Origin: Clonostachys chloroleuca
Taxonomy: Eukaryota; Ascomycota; Sordariomycetes; Hypocreales; Bionectriaceae
DNA length: 64,000 nucleotides
Assembly (NCBI GenBank): GCA_037952775.1
Contig: JBANAY010000004.1
Span: forward strand, 2,728,001-2,792,000
Direction: 5' to 3'
Position 1 is the stretch's first letter; each line of letters opens with the position of its first letter. The notes under the pieces were generated by a model that worked only from the letters and a program-made list of their open reading frames with translations, did no database searches and was not told where the DNA came from. Shown here piece by piece: positions 34,498 to 46,234 of this stretch. Both the position numbers and the translations under genes were made by a program.

Positions 34498-37400
34498 TCA
34501 AGCTGCTGGCACCCCCAACGTGTCGGATCGGCGGTTGGTCTTCCAGAAGTCCAACGCCTGTACCATGTCTTCGCCTCGTTCGTCTTCCCACGCAACCAAT
34601 ATCTGATCAACAATGTTAGTAACCGGATTGAGCAGGGTTGCAAGAAATTTATGGCTGGAAACTTACCTCGTGAGTGCTGCTGTGGAGCATACGGATATTC
34701 TTGTGACGCACTATATGCACGGCACCGTTCTCCATGTTCCGCAGCTCAATAAAGTTGGGCTCAAAAGCAATGATCCAAGGATAGCTGATTGCAAAGTTGA
34801 CAGGGGTTCCCTCCCAATCAATGCGCCACTCTGGCCGAGCCCTCCAGCCATTGCGATTGACGAAGAAGGAGAACTCAGAGTAGTTGAGCAGGAACTCGCC
34901 GTTGAGCCGTTCAATATGAATTGGCTTGACACTCTCCTTGCGAGCAACAAAGTCGAGAGAGGTATCAGCCTGGTCAAGCAAAGACTGGGTCTCCAGAGTC
35001 TCAAGAGACACAACTTCGAAGCCCCTCGCACAGGCAACGCAAAGCTTCGACTTGAGGAAGTGCACCGAGGTTGCCTCACTAGGCAGGTAGAATTCCTTGA
35101 ACGACTTCAACTCGTCTTGTCCACCAGCGATGAACTTACCAAAGCCCTTTTGTTTCTTTACCTTGGCCATGGCATCAGTAGGCTCATAGACCTTCAGTGT
35201 AGAATTCAAAGTAGAAGGTTTGACAGTGCAGACGAGATGGCGTCCAAGGCAGATGCCAGTCTTGAAGAAACTACAGTGGCTCTGGATCTTCTTAGGTCGT
35301 TTCGACATCGCTGGCTCATCGGGGTTGAGAGCCGTGGTTGAGAAGGAGAACAGAGATTTGTTGGAGATAACCAGGAGCAGCTGGTATTCTTCCAAGACGT
35401 CGATCTGCGTGACAGAGGCAATCTCAATCACCCTTCTGGGAGCCTGTTCCTTGTTCTTACGCTCAGACACATATATTCCACTGTCTGTACCATACAACAA
35501 TTTTCGACCGCCGTCTGTGAGAAATGTTAGCATTGCCACAAGAGGGTTTGGAATTGGATGAGACCTACCATATGGAGTGGAGCAATTGACGTGGTTTGTA
35601 CCAGAGAAGAAATTCGTTGACATGGGTGTTGTGTTGAAAAAGTCGGCGCGAGCGCGGAGGCGCTGCTGGGCATTGTCAATGAACTCCAGCCATTTCTTCC
35701 TGGCGGCCTGATTGGAGGCGTAAACGGTTAACTCATAACCGGCCTTACCCAAATGGCGGAAAGTGATTGGCCACCCTTCTCCCTTTTGCTTAGTTTCATT
35801 GGTCCTCAGGGCAGGTATTAGACTAGAAGACGACCGTTTGACGCCTCCTGGTGGGATGACTTCATCCATCTCTTTAATAGAAAGAAGCTCTAGAGGAATT
35901 GGTCTCCGGTGAGCCTTAATCTCTTCCGTTTTGCCAGTTTGCTTGATCCGCACCAGCAAGACTGCGTGATCAAAAAGGTAGGCTGTGAACTCCGTAGGGT
36001 CGGTTGGCGATTTCTTGAATTGACTCTTAAACACAAGCTCTCGGCCCTCTTCCGTCAACCTCAAGTCGACCCTTTCGTTGGGCCGGAACCTAAGCTGTTC
36101 ATGAAGCTTCCTCAAATTGAAGCGATTTTCTGCCTTACCAGACTCGGCGTTGACTCTTCCCAAGAGATCTCTGATTATGACCAACACCTTGGGAATGTCC
36201 TCTTTGTCTGGGTTACCATCTTCCGTGTATTTTAAGACATTCTCCAGTAGTAGCGGATATCTTGCCAAACGGGTTGTGGGCTTGGTTAGATATCCGTTCA
36301 GCTCGAGCTTTCTCGACTCCTTGCGCCTTTCGATTTCGTCCACAAACTTCGAAAACATTGGATTGGAGGATCGCTCATTCTCAAATTCGAACTTGCCCTC
36401 CAACTGTTTGGAACCGTACCAGAGGAATGGCTCAAAATGTGGCACAGAGTCGAGGAATATGTCACCAATATTGTGAACGATGGGTTCCTTCTGCTGGCGG
36501 GTTGTCAAGGCGGAAGCAAACCTCGAGCTGACTGTATGAATGCTAGGGTGATCGATGATGTTACTGAAAATATTCTTAACAACCTTTTCTCGGCGCGGGG
36601 CGGGAATGGGCGACGCTTTCGACCGTAACGGCAAGATCCAGAAATCTCGCAGGTACTCCAGGTCTTTGACGAAGTCTCGTTCGGTGTAGCAGATTTCGGA
36701 TATGACTTCCTGTCTCTTCTTCTCACGCTCCCCAACCTTTTCGGCAACCTCCTTCGGCACTGAGTTGATCCATAGCTTCTGCTCGTCTGTCTGATCGCCT
36801 TCGTCATCGTTGACGTGGGGCGTATCAGGCTTGCGCAAGCCTCCAGGGTTGACCTTCAGGTTGAGCCTGGAAACTTGCTCCAGTCGTCGGGGACAGGCAA
36901 TCGAGTAACAGAGTTGATCCCTAGTACAAGTTGGTGAATAACATTCAGACAACAATACGAAAACACCATCGACAGCGGCCTTCTCTTCTGATTGCTCCTC
37001 CATTAAATTTTCCCTAAATTGGTACATCTCTGACTGGGAGTCTCGCAGTCGGTGCTCATATGTGACATCGTGGAAGAATTTTTGCGCATCAAGAGCACGA
37101 CCTAGCAATAAGGCCAAGTTTCGATCGGTCGTTCGAATGATATAGGACAGCACGTCCACTGCCTCTGACCCACTGAATGCATTCTTATACGTAAGTTCGT
37201 TCTTGGTACGGTCCCCAGTAATAATTTTCCGGCGAAAGCATTCCGCCACTTTGGAGAGCATGGCAGGATACACCAGGGGAGGTCGGATTTTGGTTGCAGT
37301 GGGAGGACGCTCGCTTTCCATCGACCGACTCCTCCCGGGTCTGGCAGCAACAATTGTTCCCGCATCGGATTCTGAGGGCGTGATTGTGGGTGCAATGGTG

Positions 37401-38333
37401 GAAGCCATGGACATGGTTCTACTAGGGTCACTACCACCATTGGATGACATGCTTGTGGTTCTCGTTTTCGAGCCAGGAGCAGGGATGTACCCTCCGTTGT
37501 TCTGAGGTGCGAAACCGTTTGTTGGGGATACCTCTGCTGATGGCGCTCTGCGATTCGGAATGACGCGGCCACTCATCGTTTGGTGTGCGTCTCGATCCTG
37601 GGGATGATAGGTACCAGTCATGGACATTGATCGATCCTCGTGGCGATCAGGAACCACCCGCCCTTGTGCAGTTGTCCTTGATTGCTGCGATTGCTGTGAG
37701 TAGGGGGTATGGCGAAATTGGTTTGCGGCTGGCTGCTGTTGCTGATATGCGCCTGAGGGTTGTTGATACATTTGGGGACGAGGTTGAGAGACAAGAGACT
37801 GGGATCGATAGGGGTCAGCATTTGGAGGAGGATAAGCTCTTTGCGGAGGGTATCTCGCGCCAACAGCATTCGGAGGTGCCCCCCGAGGATCTCCCCGCGG
37901 CGGGGGCGGTCCCTGGCTCGGGAATGGCCGTCTTGCCTGTTGTTGATAAGGGATATACTGTGGTTGCTGCTGCTGCTGCTGTTGATGGTATTGAGGATGG
38001 CCGCCGTATCCGCTGGGCTGGGGGCGCTGTCCCTGATAGTATGCGTGGGAAGAGTTCGAATCCATGGTTCGCGTGTTGCGTCTCTCCATAATAGCCTGGA
38101 TGCGGCCGCGGTGGTGGTTGGCGCTGCATCCCTGACTGGGAGTTCATGGTCGATGTTCTACCGTGATCGTCCATGGAGGGGTGCATGGATGAAGATGTCA
38201 TCGTCTGGGATCTGCCAGGCGGAGCAGATCCAAAGATGTTGGAGAAGGCAGCATCTCGCTGTTGATGGCCACTTTCGGGGTAACCGCCTCGGGAGCGCTG
38301 TTGGGCCCGGGGGTCGTAGTTGTAGTCGGCCAT
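34498..38333 (-). CDS. rom2: Rho1 guanine nucleotide exchange factor Rom2 (DEP, DH, PH, CNH)
   Basis: On the minus strand the coding region runs from ATG 38333 (MADYNYDPRAQQ) to TGA at 34498-34500. Introns are at 35568-35515 (54 nt) and 34666-34603 (64 nt). Numbering from the Met at 38089, a Gln/Pro-rich region is followed by a DEP domain (about 280-360), a DH domain starting near 455 (ISEICYTERDFVKDLEYLRD), a PH domain (about 690-815) and a C-terminal citron homology domain ending in EILVAWEDERGEDMVQALDF. This is the Rom1/Rom2 architecture: activation of Rho1 in the cell wall integrity pathway at growing tips. The first 80 codons are in a different frame from the rest, changing near the GAGAGA at 38081-38086. 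Alternatively translation starts at 38089. A leader intron with acceptor TTCCAG lies just upstream of 38333. Confidence 0.9.
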
Positions 38334-40822
38334 GATCGAACCCTGGAAGGAGAGACGTGTGAGCACCAGTTCAAAACCCTGTGGGGTATGGATTGAGAGC
38401 GGTCAAGAACAACATACTGCTTCGGCGGCTTCTTGGCCGTTGCTTCTCAACAAGTTAGGAGACGGTCAACCGGACGAGCCGTCGACGTCACGGATGCGCC
38501 GCCTTGGGGACACCTGTTTGAGTTGGTAGGCTGGCTGGGCCGCAGGTGTACGTAGGATATTTTGTGCACTTGGGAGCTCCTCGGGCTACAGCCGCATCTG
38601 AGTGATTGCGACCAAGGGACGGTTGAGTGGCCGAGTCGTCTTCGAAACCGCAGATGCGAGAGTATCGGTCGCTGCTAGGCCGCGGGCGCCCAAGATTAAT
38701 CACCTCGTGCTCTCTCTCAGGAAGGGGGTCGAGAAAGGTGAATGGCCAGGGACGGGCGAGGGCTAGAAGTGAGCACCAAGATGCTGGATTGGCAGCTCCA
38801 GCGCGGCTCGAAATGCCTGATGGTCTAGCAGAGGAGCTTCTCAAGGGCACCAGTTGATGGCAAGACGTAGCTCCTGGCCGGAGACTTGTCGCTAGTAACA
38901 GTACTTGGTGAGGCTTGGTGGATGGGTGGGTTCCAGGTTTTACTGCAAAGTATGGCTAGTGGTGGCGTTGCACCCGCCTGGGCATAGTGGGCTTGCTGCT
39001 CTTAGGCGGGCAAGGGTAACAGCGCACCGCCGGCGCAGTCAGGTGACATCGCTTGCTCCCTCACAGCACAGAGCAACGGCCAGCACAAGGGATCGCAAGC
39101 CCAAGGAACTGCCAACATCCATATCTTAGCCCCTGGTGCAACAGCCCGTATCGAAAGAACAGTCGTTTCGCTGCATGGATCCTATGGGCAGTGTCCGCGC
39201 TTCCCATTGAGCATGCTATTTTATTTTTGGCTTCATTTTTTATGTTCTCATGCCGCTTCGCTTATCCAGGGGCATAAGTACATCCTCGTTTTTCTTCTTC
39301 TGTCTGGTTTGTGCAGAGCCCTGCCCTTGACCGTCTTAAAAATAAAAGCTCGGTAGCAAATACCAATAGTGAATTGCAGATATTGGTAGGAGCATACCTT
39401 TCTCTGGCACATGAGGCAAGTGTTTCACCTTTCAAACCTAGGAGCATTCGCGCATCTTCACACTTCAAACTCAGTGAAAGTCTACTCAAGAGTTCGATGC
39501 TGAACCAAATATTATGCTACCTGACTCAATTTTGTTCACAACTAGCACCTGATCCAACAGACTCCTGAAGAATATTCGTAAGCCTTATTACGAGCCACGC
39601 AACGACAAGCCCAAGACGGGGGCATCCTCCTCACCTCGAATCCACTTTTTCTGTTTTAAAGAACATGAGCTGGGGACTGCAATGCCTTTGCGCCGTCTCA
39701 ACAACCAGATGCTTGGTACAATTAGGTAGTGGAATGCCGTTCTATCTCTCTTAGTTGCTTGAGCAATCATTAGCTATATCCGTGTCCAGGTAAGGGGCCA
39801 GCAATCAATCATTCAATGCTCATGTGGGCGGTTCGGCAAAAGCAGCGATAGAGTCAGAGGTGCCTGCACACTATTAATAAGGGTACCTGCCAAGATGGGT
39901 ACCTAGCTTAGTACTCCTAGGAGATGCCCTGCCCAAACAATAGGTAATGTATCTTGGCCTTCAATTGTAGAGGGGCAGCTATAGGGGGATGTGGGTTGAA
40001 GGCTCCGCTGCCGTGGGACCGTCTGGGCACCAGCGTATTCAATCCGTATCCTGAGTCGTCCGTCACCATGCATTGTGCTTGCTCTTGTCAGGTACCAGCT
40101 CAAGGATGAGCGCATCTGAGCCCAGAATGGCAGCATTTCATTCGAGAATTGGGATCGAAAAAATTGAGTGTGTAATCAGCCCACAGTAGAGCTTCGAACT
40201 GTAAGATGCTCTCCGTACGCGATGCAAGTTACCTAGATATGTATATTTGGTCATTTTCTCCTGAGCTGGGATAGTCCTACAGCGCTATATCCGGATACCT
40301 GCATCTCACGCCACATTAACTCGCTCAAGGAAATCTTTGTGTGCCGCCTGCAAGGACCAATTGCCTAGGCCATCAAAACTGCAAAGTGTCACCCAGATGA
40401 CCAATACAAAAGACCAGCATCGGGTCCATTGCCCCAGATTACGCAGGCATTGAACAGCTATGATCACATTGCTGGGTAGAGATAGGTGATGAATGCTTGC
40501 TTTGAAGATCAAAGCCAATTGCTATCGCAGGTACCTGAGGTACTGATACTTAGGCACCTACCGAGCTATCGTAGGCTACACCTTTTCCCGAGCTGAGCCA
40601 CGACGCGCCAAGTCACGTGAAGCTAGTTGTGGCTTGAATCGTGCGACATGATTGGCTGTCTAAGTAACTGTCAAGGCTCCGGTTTGAACAGGCAACCTGT
40701 TGCATCACCATCAGCATCTCAGAGCTCCTAACCACATCGCCAGCCATCGCCGCTCCCGCCGCCCCTGGTCGAATCATACACTTTTTTTGAAGATTCTGCA
40801 AGCCCTGCTGCTGCTCTTCAAC
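38334..40822. promoter_or_regulatory. Divergent intergenic region between rom2 and vma11
   Basis: About 2.5 kb with no supportable gene. It is the shared upstream region of two divergent genes. GGTACC palindromes recur between about 39880 and 40540. A TCACGTGA element and an ATTGG (inverted CCAAT) lie within 220 bp of the vma11 start. Confidence 0.5.
40613..40620 (+). promoter_or_regulatory. TCACGTGA E-box palindrome upstream of vma11
   Basis: Perfect 8-nt palindrome 203 bp before the V-ATPase c' start codon. CACGTG is bound by bHLH factors such as Cbf1-type proteins in fungi, and the related CLEAR element controls V-ATPase genes in animals through TFEB. Function here is inferred from position only. 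Confidence 0.35.
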
Positions 40823-41640
40823 ATGGCCGAATCTGAGCTTGCGCCCAAGTTTGCGCCCTTCATTGGGATGGTAAGTTCTGCGACGCTTTGATGTCATCCT
40901 TGAGCTAGGGGTTCTTGGTACTGACACGATCTTCTCTTCCTAGGCCGGTATCGCCGCCGCCATGGTCTTCGGATGTACGACTCTCCTCAACCGTATCGCG
41001 AATTGAACGCGCATACCCCCATATCATGCTGGTCTAGACACTAAACGAATCGTCGATACAGGTCTCGGTGCTGCTTATGGTACTGCCAAGTCAGGAATCG
41101 GTATCGCCGGTGTTGGTACATTTCGACCTGATCTGATCATGAAGGTAAGAGGAAAGGGCTTACATGTTGTCCTCGAATTTGGTTTGGCTAATGGTGCTTC
41201 AGTGTCTGATCCCCGTGGTCATGTCGGGTATCATCGCCGTGTACTCGCTTGTCATATCCGTCCTCATCGCTCAGGATCTGTCTCCCCCGTCGCAACAGAA
41301 ATATGACCTTTTCACGTACGTAATACGGCAACATAATTTACTCGATGATGGTGTTAATAACATGGAATAGATCCTTCATGCATCTCGCATGTGGCATTGC
41401 CGTCGGCATGACTGGCCTCGCCGCTGGGTACTGCATTGGCATTGTCGGTGACACTGGTGTTCGAGCCTTTATGCAACAGTCCCGCATCTTTGTGGGCATG
41501 GTTTTGATTCTCATTTTCGGCGAAGTTCTTGGTCTCTACGGGTATGAAACCATCTCTTAACAGTGCCTCGAAAAACCGGTGCTAACATACGTGATAGACT
41601 GATTGTTGCTCTTATCCTCAACACTAAGAGCAAGGGTTAA
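40823..41640 (+). CDS. vma11: V-type ATPase proteolipid subunit c' (Vma11-like)
   Basis: Six exons, 40823-40870, 40944-40974, 41062-41144, 41203-41315, 41371-41541 and 41598-41640, encode 162 aa. Four transmembrane helices are evident. The segments [29 protein letters not shown], and [20 protein letters not shown] match proteolipids. The last contains the proton-carrying Glu. IAGVGTF, LIMK and the C-terminal ILNT favour subunit c' (Vma11) over subunit c (Vma3). It sits in the V0 rotor ring of the vacuolar proton pump. Introns are 52-87 nt, and exon 2 is only 31 nt. Every phase matches. Gene converges with an unknown minus-strand gene about 700 bp away. Confidence 0.93.
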
Positions 41641-42342
41641 GCCCGCCGCCAGAGCCAACATGATTATAAACAAACTTGTACCCCTTGTAGGATCTTACTG
41701 GGCGCAACACATTTCTTCTCTCCTGGAGTGTGGCAGAACAGTGTCGGGCAAAAGAAGTGCATAAGGCATGGCGTTTTGGAACTGTGTATATTTTAACTGG
41801 CAAGTAGTGGGCGGATGATAGTTGTCGGATTCCGAGCTTGAATACATAACCAGACTTATAGTGGCACATCGTACTATCTCTGGTCATCCTCGTCCCCAAT
41901 CACAGTCGAACACGCATAAACACATTCAACTTTCCACGTTTAATATTGCTCCAGAGCTAAAGCTAATCACCAGTGCTAGCCACGCACCTGGTTTTGCACA
42001 TTCCACAGAATAGGGGAAGTACGCATATAATGACGCAAAAATCAAGAGCGCCGGAGACATGCAAGATGGCAAGGCCTATGCCAATCGCCAAGCGGCCCTC
42101 AGAAAACAAAGAATAAGCAAAGAAAGAAGGAAAGACCGAAAAATCAACCCCGTCTACATGGTATACGCCGGCACATGCGGTCATGTCGTCCAGTTGCGTG
42201 GGAAAAGAAAGCCCTAAGATGGCCAAGATGGTAAGAGGAAACCGGACAGAAAAGGAGGGGAGTTTGAATGGCCGCCCCAGGCGGAGCACAAAAAAAAAGA
42301 AGGAAAGAAAACGGGGCTATAGCAGATCTCATTCTCAGAGTA
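41641..42342. other. Convergent 3' region downstream of vma11
   Basis: No gene seen. Contains an A/G-rich stretch near 42288-42310 close to the stop codon of the opposing gene. Confidence 0.5.
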
Positions 42343-43228
42343 TCAACCGCCGATACGGCGTAGGATCCTACGGCGCCTTCCCGTATCGACGTCTCGGCGA
42401 AACTTGGCCCAGTTCTTCTCTCGCGCATCCCATTCCCTCATTTGAGCTGTGAAAATGGGTGGAATGTCAGCTTGGCGGTCTAATCAAGGCGGGAATTTGG
42501 TCACGGGAGAGTACGGGGCGACGAACCGAGGAAGCAGTCCCAGTGCTGGTCTTCTTTTATGAGGATATCGTCTCCAGTTTCACGGTTCATCCGATCACGG
42601 CGGGCCTGGGCAGCGGCCTGCTCACCTACGAGATATGGATCTTCCAGCGGTCTGCTCTGGCTAGATGACGGCGCATCGGCCAACAAAGTGTGGTATCGAG
42701 GGGTGCTCCTGTTACTCCGCTCCGCCAAGGCAGCATTCAGACGTCGCTCAACAACACTGTGGAGCTGACGCGCGGCCGGTGCATTCTGCGTCGACCAGGT
42801 GGGAATGCGGAAGCTGTGAATATTGGGAGCTCCAGCCCGGGGTAGAGGAGGAATAGGTGGGAGGCCGATGGTCTGCTGCTGGGAGGCGGGGGGATGCTCT
42901 GCGGTGCGTCGGCGGCGGGCCGAATTGTTCGCCTCGTTGCGGTTTGCTGGAGGAGTGTATGCGGGGAGAACATCGGGATGTAAGTCAGCCGAGTGATATG
43001 AAGGCGCATCGGATCCTGTTGGTAAAATCATCAGTCCATCGATTCATGTGTTGAGCGTCCTCGGAGCTCACAGGTTGGTGAGGGCCTGAGGAGGAGGGGC
43101 TCTCACTGAGCGGAGAGCTAGATCATTCGGTGGCAGGACCTACTGTATGATGGCGCAGCTGACACTATTGACCGTGTCTCGAAGTCCTCAGCGCTGTAGC
43201 GTGGAGTGATCAGGAGTGACGCAGCCAT
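42343..43228 (-). CDS. Small uncharacterised fungal protein
   Basis: Three exons on the minus strand, 43228-43144, 43015-42527 and 42446-42343, encode 225 aa. The start MAASLLITPRYSAEDFETRS is followed by a Tyr/Ser/Pro segment (APSYRSDAPSYHSADLHPD). The middle is Pro-rich with PPIPPLPRAGAPNIHSFRIP. The C-terminus is charged and helical, with DQHWDCFLAQMREWDAREKN, a basic tail and RRIGG at the end. There is no signal peptide or membrane segment. The splice phases agree for both introns (128 and 80 nt), and the SYRSDAPSY motif is continuous only after splicing, which supports the model. I recall similar unannotated proteins in Pezizomycotina but no function. Confidence 0.7.
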
Positions 43229-46200
43229 GACGGTTACGCTGGAAGAGGCGAGGGAATCTTGTGGCGGTGATCGTGAGGGATGTCATTTAAGTATGAGCTG
43301 GCCAGCTCCCTCGGTAGCTCTCTTGTGCAGAACCTCACGAGAATAGGGAAGAATGAGGAATAAAGGGAAACGAGGACGAGGGAAGAGAGGTCAGGAGAGA
43401 GGAAAAAGGGAAATCCCAGGAAGCTTTGGACGACACGGACCTCGCTTTTGGCTGGGTTGGGTGAGACCGGGCTCGGCCCAGAGGTAACGACATATCGCAA
43501 GCCTAGCCAAAGCGTATGCACTATGTAAGACAGGAGGGGTCATGATACCCGCCGAACCGCCTACTTGATGTAGGTTACCGTACGTATGCGCAGGGGCGGG
43601 TAAATATGCATGTGGTCCAGCTGGCTAGTTACATGTAGGGTGTGGAGGTGTGTGTGGGTAAAGCAAGCACTTGTCTGAGAAGCTACTGACCGTCTCCTAC
43701 GTAGTACATCTTGAGCTACAGACCCGGATTTGGATGCTATCGGTAGCGCGGCACTCGGGAGCAAGGCAGCCCTGCCAAGGACACGCGAAACACCTGAATT
43801 CACCGTGGTGGTGCATAGGATTATTGCTGGAGTGTGTGGTGCTGCCATCCAAATGTGCCAGTCTACGGAGACCAGGAGACAAATGACATCAAAACATGAG
43901 AATTGACCAGTATGAGAGAATAAACACACTATACAAGGTGCCAAGGAATGATGGCTGGAAGTCACCGCCAGGAACGCTCGTTTGAGTAAAAAAGCCGCCG
44001 GCAAATGCGGGTGCCTTTCGCCCTCTATAGAGTGTTGGCATAGGTAAGCTGCAGTCGGAAACGCGGTGGTAGAGAGATCGATAAAGTTAGAGTAGTGGTG
44101 TCGACAAATATGGGGAGACTGGGTCCAGTTAATGTATCTAATTCTAGGCGGGTGATATGTGCATAGAGACGACTTATATGTCCGACACTGGGCAAAGGAC
44201 AGTGGCCTACCTACTAGACTTCTGAGCGAATGTAACAGCCCCAGGCACTCGGGGTGACTCTCACCGAACTCCCAGCCTCGGAAACTTTATTTGCTGTGTG
44301 ATATTCAACTCGAGGGACTTGCGTTGGCTCCCTCTTTCCTATCTTTTCGAATGATAGAAGACGGGTTAACAGGAGCCAGCTATGCGGCATGCCCAGTTCC
44401 GAGACTGCGCCTCAATAGTGGCCTCTTGTGGAACTTGGATGATGCTGCTTGATGTTTTCTTCCTCCCTTGTTGTGGAGAGACAATAATTGGGGCAGCCCA
44501 AGTTTCCGGTCCTCGAGGCCGACCACGGCCAACCGAGGTGAGGCCAGGTCTGGTCCTGTTCCTATTGTTGCACCATTAAACCCCACTATCTGCCAACCCT
44601 TCCCCGCCCTGACCTTCCGTGGACCTTGAGTTTTGTGGTTTGGGTGGCATCTAAAGCTGGTGGTTGAAACCCGGATACCTGATTTCCTTGTGCCTAGCTG
44701 CACTAGAGAAGCTGCCGGTGTGCGATCGAGATCACGCCGTTGCGAGTCTCCCACGATCTTCGGAATGCATATACGCTACGAAGCTCTTACATCATCGCTC
44801 CGGAGATGATCAACGCGCGTCGTTACGCCAGCGAGGCACTGCCAATGCAGGAACTCGGGCTCGTACCTTGCCAGTCACGACGGCCATGGCATTCTAGAAA
44901 TGTTCGGGGGAGTGTTACACGGCCCCAGGGATCACACAGGAACTATTGATTGCTGTGCATGGGTGTGAAGTTGGGGGTCTTTTAGCCCAGGACATGCTGC
45001 TACGCTACTCGGACAAAGGCTGAGGGCCGACTTATCTGCACACCTTCCCCATCAGTGGCACCAGACTTCCCATAATGAGTTGACTTTTTACTTCTTAGCT
45101 GCGAAGGTAGAGATATGAACTGATGGCATATGACCAAAAGCGCCCATTGTGACATCCTTGATCTAAGTTTCTGGAGGGTGTCGCGTGCCTCGTCTTTAGG
45201 TGGTGGTTATCGCGGGGAGGTGGTGCGTCACGCCCAGCCTTGGCCGGATACTTGTTGGTACCAGTTCAAGCCTGGACAAAGGTACCGCACAGCAGGTGGG
45301 ACGCAGCTAGTAACCTTCTAGGTGCCTGGGTAATGTTGAGCCTAGTCCTGCCTAAGTCTTGTTAGTTCGGGTTCTTATCGATAGTCTGGTTCCCATGACT
45401 TGGAGTTCTTATCGCGCGAGATGCTTCAAACCGAGATCTAAGAATGGCGTGAAGCTACATCGGAATGTCGCACTTGGTCAGCCCCCGTGGCTTATCATGC
45501 TGCTATCATTAGGTCGTATCCTACCCTAGGTTGCGGTCGCTGCTTTTATTGTAGTTATCACTTTTGGTTCATCCACGCAGATACCGAGTGCCGATTCCAA
45601 TTCAGACGGGATTTGTTTTCATACTGGATTGAGTTGCAACCATTCGTTCTTGGGCCGTATTAGAATTTGAAGCTTGGGCAGTATGTTTCAATGAAAACCA
45701 ACCAATCGGTTACTACGGAATGCCCTCTGCTCATAGCTTCTTCACTTTGATGTCTCACGTCCAGTTGCCAATACCGGCTTGTTTGCTGCCTTGTTTGAGG
45801 CCTTTTATTAAGTATCTTGCTAGTGAAAGCTAAACCCAAACCCCGCCTGGGCGCTTTTGCTGAGAACAAGCGGTTGATGGGTCAAATAAGTGGGCATGTT
45901 TCTTTTTGGAGGTGTCAAGAACACGCGGCTTGGATATTTGTGATGATGCCCATGATATGTAGAAGACTCTTGATACTTGAACTGCATGTTTATGCCCTCA
46001 TGCAGTTGGAAATGTCACCGATATGCAAGGCCCAGAACGTCTTTAGAAGCGCGGCACACCAACGTGGCGCGCGCTATTGCTTCTCCAAGCCTCATCCCTG
46101 CGCTTCAGCCCTTCCCCTTAAACCCAGACGCGGGGTATAATAGTCATTTAGTCGTCAGAATAGACTCGACGTCTCGCTGTCATAGAGAGTGCTGCGTATT

Positions 46201-46234
46201 CATGACGCGTTCGTTACCGGCGCTGTAAACAAAC
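43229..46234. other. Intergenic region between two accessory genes
   Basis: 3 kb with no supportable gene. Short frames up to 147 codons on both strands lack domains. Two GGTACC sites near 45257 and 45281. It separates a divergent pair (unknown gene, ZZ gene). Confidence 0.5.

Noticed and set aside
37585..38091. 168-codon plus-strand frame opposite rom2
   Set aside because: Shadow of the Gln/Pro-rich rom2 N-terminus.
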